Made by a program: the position numbers and the translations under genes
In this document: piece by piece, positions 60,591-64,000 of the stretch
Layout: each line of letters starts with the position of its first letter
Numbering within the stretch: position 1 is the stretch's first letter
NCBI RefSeq assembly: GCF_001412535.1
Contig: NZ_CP011774.1
Coordinates: 57,501 to 121,500, forward strand
DNA length: 64,000 nucleotides
Source: Limnohabitans sp. 63ED37-2
GTDB lineage: Bacteria; Pseudomonadota; Gammaproteobacteria; Burkholderiales; Burkholderiaceae_C
Direction: 5' to 3'
The notes under the pieces: model-generated
The model's input: only the letters and a program-made list of their open reading frames with translations
Database searches by the model: none
What the model was told of the DNA's origin: nothing

Positions 60591-60620
60591 TTGACAAATT
60601 TGTATCCCAATTTATACAAT
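60591..60620 (+). promoter_or_regulatory. Promoter and autoregulatory palindrome of the toxin-antitoxin pair
   Basis: TTGACA (60591-60596) is a perfect -35; TATACA (60613-60618) follows at 16 bases. TTGTAT (60600-60605) and ATACAA (60614-60619) form an inverted repeat that covers the spacer and -10, a typical site for antitoxin binding. Transcription would start at about 60625, at the toxin ATG, so the toxin mRNA may be leaderless. Confidence 0.65.
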
Positions 60621-60625
60621 GTGTC

Positions 60626-60922
60626 ATGATGACCATTTATACGACCGAAAATTTCGATCAATGGTTTTCCAGTCTTCGGGACAAGCAAACCGCTCGCCGC
60701 ATACAGGCTCGAATTGACCGTGCGGAAGACGGAAATTTTGGGGACCACAAGTCAGTCGGCGAGGGCGTATTCGAAATGCGAATTCACCATGGACCAGGTT
60801 ATCGGGTTTATTTCATGCTTCGTGGTTTGGAGGTCGTCATCCTTTTGATCGCTGGCGATAAGTCCACTCAAGTCAAAGACATTCAAATAGCGCAGGACAT
60901 GGCGCGTCAACTGAAGGAGTAA
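60626..60922 (+). CDS. RelE/ParE-superfamily toxin (HigB-like)
   Basis: 98 residues. The fold is recognised from FDQWFSSLRDKQTARRIQARIDRAEDGNFGDHKSVGEGVFEMRIHHGPGYRVYF and the final LLIAGDKSTQVKDIQIAQ, which correspond to addiction-module killer proteins of the RelE type. ATGs at 60626 and 60629 are both possible; neither has a Shine-Dalgarno site. Toxins of this kind cut mRNA in the ribosome. It sits with its antitoxin between rfbB and rfbD, an accessory insertion. Confidence 0.9.
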   Translation: MMTIYTTENFDQWFSSLRDKQTARRIQARIDRAEDGNFGDHKSVGEGVFEMRIHHGPGYRVYFMLRGLEVVILLIAGDKSTQVKDIQIAQDMARQLKE

Positions 60923-60925
60923 CCG

Positions 60926-61228
60926 ATGGCTGTTTTAAAGCTCAAAAAATGGGACAGTGCGCAGCATCTCCAAACTGAAGAGGACATGGCGCTTTATCTG
61001 GAGGCCTGTTTGCAAGAAGCAGGAGATGACGCTGCTTTTGTAGCCAAGGCATTGGGCACCATCGCCAAAGCCAAGGGCATGTCACAACTTTCGCGCGATA
61101 CGGGTCTTGGCAGAGAAAGCCTTTACAAGGCGCTTTCTGGCGAAGGGAACCCCAGCTTTGCCACTATTTTGAAAGTCACGACTGCGCTGGGCATCCAGTT
61201 GCATGCGCTGCCCGTTCAGGCCCATTGA
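60926..61228 (+). CDS. HTH-type antitoxin of the RelE/HigB-like module
   Basis: 100 residues. It begins with MAVLKLKKWDSAQHLQTEEDMALYLEACL and has a Cro/HTH domain (MSQLSRDTGLGRESLYKALSGEG, about 52-75), ending in ATALGIQLHA-like text; this is the addiction module antidote family. Toxin-first order, as in HigBA. A strong GAAGGAG site and 3-base gap to the toxin indicate high antitoxin translation. It likely represses the promoter at 60591. Confidence 0.92.
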   Translation: MAVLKLKKWDSAQHLQTEEDMALYLEACLQEAGDDAAFVAKALGTIAKAKGMSQLSRDTGLGRESLYKALSGEGNPSFATILKVTTALGIQLHALPVQAH

Positions 61229-61283
61229 TTCCCCCAAATCTTGAGAACCAGTTTCTTGCGGCCCCCATTGAATTGTAAAAATC

Positions 61284-62177
61284 ATGAAAATCCTTCTTTT
61301 GGGTAAAAATGGCCAGGTCGGCTGGGAGCTGCAGCGCAGCCTGGCGCCTTTGGGCGAGGTGTTGGCGCTGGACCGGCAAAGCACCGACTTTTGCGGTGAC
61401 CTGAGCCAGCCCGAGCGCTTGGCGCAAACGGTGTTGGCCTTCCAACCCGATGTCATCGTCAATGCCGCGGCGCACACCGCCGTGGACAAAGCCGAAAGCG
61501 AGCCCGAACTGGCCCGCTGCCTCAATGCCACCGCGCCTGCTGCGCTGGCGCAGGCGGCTGCGCAAATTGGGGCTTTGCTGGTGCATTACTCCACCGACTA
61601 TGTGTTCAACGGCCAGGGCCAAAGCCCATGGCAAGAGGGCAGCGCCACCGGGCCGCTGAGTGTGTACGGCCAGACCAAACTCGAAGGCGAGCAGGCCATC
61701 GTGGCCAGCGGCTGTGCGCACCTGATTTTTCGCACCAGCTGGGTCTATGCCGCGCGGGGTGGCAACTTTGCCAAAACCATGCTGCGCTTGGCCGCCGATC
61801 GCGAACGCCTCACCGTCATTGACGACCAGCACGGCGCACCCACCGGGGCCGACCTGATCGCCGATGTCACGGCGCACGCCATCCGCGCCACTTTGTTGCA
61901 GCCCGCGCTTGGCGGCCTCTACCACTTGGTGGCCTCGGGCCAGACCACTTGGCACGGCTACGCCAGCCATGTGATCGCGCAGGCCCGGCTCACCCAGCCA
62001 GGCTTGGCGCTGAAGGTGGGCGAGATCGCCGCTGTGCCCACCTCAGCCTTCCCTACACCCGCGCAGCGCCCGCTCAACTCGCGCCTGGCCACACACAAGC
62101 TGCAAGAAGCCTTTGGCCTCGTGCTGCCGCCTTGGCAGCAGGGCGTCAACCGCATGCTGGCCGAGATCCTCGGGTGA
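61284..62177 (+). CDS. rfbD: dTDP-4-dehydrorhamnose reductase
   Basis: 297 residues. MKILLLGKNGQVGWEL is the RmlD nucleotide-binding start; YSTDYVFNGQG and VYGQTKLEGEQ carry the catalytic Tyr/Lys; FRTSWVYAARGGNFAKTML follows. It reduces the keto sugar to dTDP-L-rhamnose, last step of the pathway. No promoter is obvious in the 55 bases after the antitoxin, so read-through from the module may be needed. Confidence 0.96.
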   Translation: MKILLLGKNGQVGWELQRSLAPLGEVLALDRQSTDFCGDLSQPERLAQTVLAFQPDVIVNAAAHTAVDKAESEPELARCLNATAPAALAQAAAQIGALLVHYSTDYVFNGQGQSPWQEGSATGPLSVYGQTKLEGEQAIVASGCAHLIFRTSWVYAARGGNFAKTMLRLAADRERLTVIDDQHGAPTGADLIADVTAHAIRATLLQPALGGLYHLVASGQTTWHGYASHVIAQARLTQPGLALKVGEIAAVPTSAFPTPAQRPLNSRLATHKLQEAFGLVLPPWQQGVNRMLAEILG

Positions 62178-62266
62178 CCCGTGCGCTTGCGGCACAATTG
62201 TCCGCATGGGTGTGTTTGCCATCGCCCGGTTCTTATCATCTGTCCATTTGCTGAAGCTTTTTCGCC

Positions 62267-63166
62267 ATGACCGTATCCACCGCCGCCCCCTCTGTTGCGC
62301 CGCACGACCAAGCCCAGATCCTGGCCCAGGCCATGCCCTACATCCGCAAGTTTCACGGGAAGACCCTGGTCATCAAATACGGCGGCAACGCCATGACCGA
62401 CCCGGCCTTGCAGCAGGCCTTTGCAGAAGACGTGGTGCTGCTCAAACTGGTGGGCATGAACCCGGTGGTGGTGCACGGCGGCGGCCCACAAATCGAAACG
62501 GCTTTGAAGCGCCTGGGCAAAACCGGTGAATTCATCCAGGGCATGCGCGTGACCGATGCCGAAACCATGGAAGTGGTCGAGTGGGTGCTGGGCGGCGAAG
62601 TGCAACAAGACATCGTGGGCATGATCAACCGCGCTGGCGGCAAAGCCGTGGGCCTGACGGGCCGTGACGGTGGCCTGATCCGCGCCAAAAAACTGCGCCT
62701 GGTGGACAGCCAAGACCCCAGCAAAGAACACGATGTGGGCCAAGTCGGTGAGATCGAAAGCATCGATCCGGCCATCCTCAAATGCCTGCAAGACGACGCC
62801 TTCATCCCGGTGGTCAGCCCCATCGGTTTTGGTGAGCACAACGAGAGCTACAACATCAACGCCGATGTGGTGGCGGCCAAGCTCGCCACCGTGCTCCAAG
62901 CCGAAAAACTGCTCATGCTCACCAACATCCGCGGCGTGCTCGACAAAGAAGGCAACTTGCTCACCGAGCTGACCCCCAGCCGCATCGACGAGTTGTGCGC
63001 TGACGGCACCATCAGCGGCGGCATGATCCCCAAAATTGCAGGCGCCCTGGACGCGGCCAAGAGCGGCGTGAACGCGGTGCACATCATCGACGGCCGCGTG
63101 CCCCACGCCATGCTGCTCGAAGTGTTGTCGGAGCAAGCTTTCGGCACCATGATCCGAAGCCGCTGA
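62267..63166 (+). CDS. argB: Acetylglutamate kinase
   Basis: 299 residues of the amino-acid kinase family: TLVIKYGGNAMTDPALQQAF (Lys and Gly-rich loop), NPVVVHGGGPQIE and GMIPKIAGALDAAKSGV. It phosphorylates N-acetylglutamate in arginine synthesis. The length and C-terminal features fit the betaproteobacterial arginine-inhibited type. The gene is followed by slmA at 92 bases. Confidence 0.96.
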   Translation: MTVSTAAPSVAPHDQAQILAQAMPYIRKFHGKTLVIKYGGNAMTDPALQQAFAEDVVLLKLVGMNPVVVHGGGPQIETALKRLGKTGEFIQGMRVTDAETMEVVEWVLGGEVQQDIVGMINRAGGKAVGLTGRDGGLIRAKKLRLVDSQDPSKEHDVGQVGEIESIDPAILKCLQDDAFIPVVSPIGFGEHNESYNINADVVAAKLATVLQAEKLLMLTNIRGVLDKEGNLLTELTPSRIDELCADGTISGGMIPKIAGALDAAKSGVNAVHIIDGRVPHAMLLEVLSEQAFGTMIRSR

Positions 63167-63257
63167 GCCGCTGCCCACCGCCAAGTTGGGCGGCTCGAAT
63201 CCAGTGGCTCGAATCACGTTGCTCGAATCAAGAGGCTCGAAGAAAAAAGGGAGAGAC

Positions 63258-63878
63258 ATGCCAGACCAAGAACCACACGAACCCATGGCCGACGAAGCAC
63301 CGGCCCCCACACGCAAGCGCCCCAAACCGGGCGAGCGCCGGTTGCAAATTTTGCAAACCCTGGCCGCCATGCTGGAGCAGCCCGGCGCCGAACGCGTGAC
63401 CACGGCAGGCCTGGCCGCCAAAATCGGGGTGAGCGAAGCTGCCCTTTACCGCCACTTTGCCAGCAAGGCGCAAATGTTCGAAGGCCTGATCGACTTTGTT
63501 GACCAGTCCACCATGGGCCTGATCCGCCAAGTCACCGACCGCGAACCCCCTGGCCCCCAACAGGCTGCCCGCATCGTGGCGTTGCTGTTTCAATTTGCCG
63601 AGAAAAACCCCGGCATGAGCCGCGTCATGATTGGCGACGCGCTGGTGCTGGAGCACGAACGCCTGCAAGAGCGCATCAACCTGATGTTTGACAAGATCGA
63701 AGCGCAACTGCGCCAGACCCTCAAAACCAGTGACTCCACCACCCCTACCGCCGATGCGCAAGTGACCGCTTCACTGCTGGTCGCCTTCATGCAAGGCCGC
63801 TTGCAGCGCTTTGCCCGCACGGGCTTCAAGCGCTTGCCGTCTGAACATTTGCAGGCGGCGTTGGCGCGGGTGCTGTAA
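63258..63878 (+). CDS. slmA: Nucleoid occlusion factor SlmA (TetR fold)
   Basis: 206 residues. The TetR-like DNA-binding region reads LQILQTLAAMLEQPGAERVTTAGLAAKIGVSEAALYRHFASKAQMFEGLIDFV, with the SlmA pattern of EAALYRHF, and the C terminus LLVAFMQGRLQRFARTGFKRLP matches the family end. SlmA blocks FtsZ assembly over unsegregated DNA. ATG 63258 has an AGGGAGAG site. The remaining 122 bases to the window end contain no gene I can support. Confidence 0.9.
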   Translation: MPDQEPHEPMADEAPAPTRKRPKPGERRLQILQTLAAMLEQPGAERVTTAGLAAKIGVSEAALYRHFASKAQMFEGLIDFVDQSTMGLIRQVTDREPPGPQQAARIVALLFQFAEKNPGMSRVMIGDALVLEHERLQERINLMFDKIEAQLRQTLKTSDSTTPTADAQVTASLLVAFMQGRLQRFARTGFKRLPSEHLQAALARVL

Positions 63879-64000
63879 ACGCCGCAGCTTGAACGGCTGC
63901 CCATGATCGCCACCCAGTCTGCTTTGGTCTTGGGCTCCTTCTCTTTCGTTTCAGACTTTGCCTTGGCCAATGGCGTGGGCAGACATATTCGACGTTATTA

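Noticed and set aside
63590..63970. 126-codon frame on the minus strand at the window end, starting with a Lys/Glu-rich stretch
   Set aside because: Most of it is antisense to slmA, the start would be TTG, and the later part reads as a Ser/Arg/Cys-rich shadow. A real gene beyond the window edge cannot be excluded.

Overview
The window is a 64 kb stretch of a Burkholderiales (betaproteobacterial) chromosome, most likely Comamonadaceae. The grounds are the GC-rich codon use, the syntenic blocks argS / SPOR protein / dsbA and lptA-lptB-rpoN, an AMP nucleosidase, an SlmA homologue, a fused isobutyryl-CoA mutase and an orphan Bug/TctC-type periplasmic receptor. It opens in the last ~1 kb of a 23S rRNA gene, followed by 5S rRNA and a terminator. 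No transposase, integrase, tRNA or CRISPR array was seen, and no gene-free gap exceeds 300 bases.

Bases 1.4-19.3 kb are a catabolic region in two halves. The first half (1473-9224) is a tight seven-gene operon: a fused flavin monooxygenase/old-yellow-enzyme protein of the 2-aminobenzoyl-CoA monooxygenase/reductase type, an SDR, an embedded MarR regulator, an atypical crotonase, an acyl-CoA dehydrogenase, an aryl-CoA ligase and a RidA-like enamine deaminase. It reads as CoA-dependent aerobic anthranilate (or related aryl acid) degradation: activation, hydroxylation plus reduction of the ring, enamine hydrolysis, ring opening and beta-oxidation. The second half (11436-19312) has a MarR/flavin-reductase pair diverging from an operon with a NicX-like ring-cleaving dioxygenase, an alpha/beta hydrolase, an acyl-CoA-dehydrogenase-fold protein without the usual catalytic glutamate motif, a CoA ligase, a TctC-type receptor and a fluoroacetate-dehalogenase-like hydrolase. 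That combination does not match a pathway I know. Between the halves sits a low-GC two-gene cassette on the opposite strand, DUF262 plus a HEPN-fold protein, probably a defence or toxin system.

Bases 19.4-45.9 kb are mostly housekeeping: a YecA-like protein, a PIN-domain protein, a 23S rRNA methyltransferase, rpoN, lptB, lptA, dsbA, a SPOR protein, argS, a PsiF-repeat protein, a LysR regulator, HMG-CoA lyase, malate synthase G, an MFS exporter, a class II amidotransferase, gshB, a lipid kinase, amn, a BKACE enzyme, an AAA/DUF4143 protein, icmF with a near-perfect operator, and a rhodanese.

Bases 46-55.7 kb form a peptide/amide-use locus: a dipeptide-type ABC transporter, an M81 (MlrC-like) metallopeptidase and two amidases. 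Bases 55.8-64 kb hold an M23 peptidase-bactofilin pair, coaX, a TetR regulator, a PHA phasin, rfbB and rfbD separated by a toxin-antitoxin module, argB and slmA. Hairpin repeats of the ATCCCGG type lie in two gaps between convergent genes.
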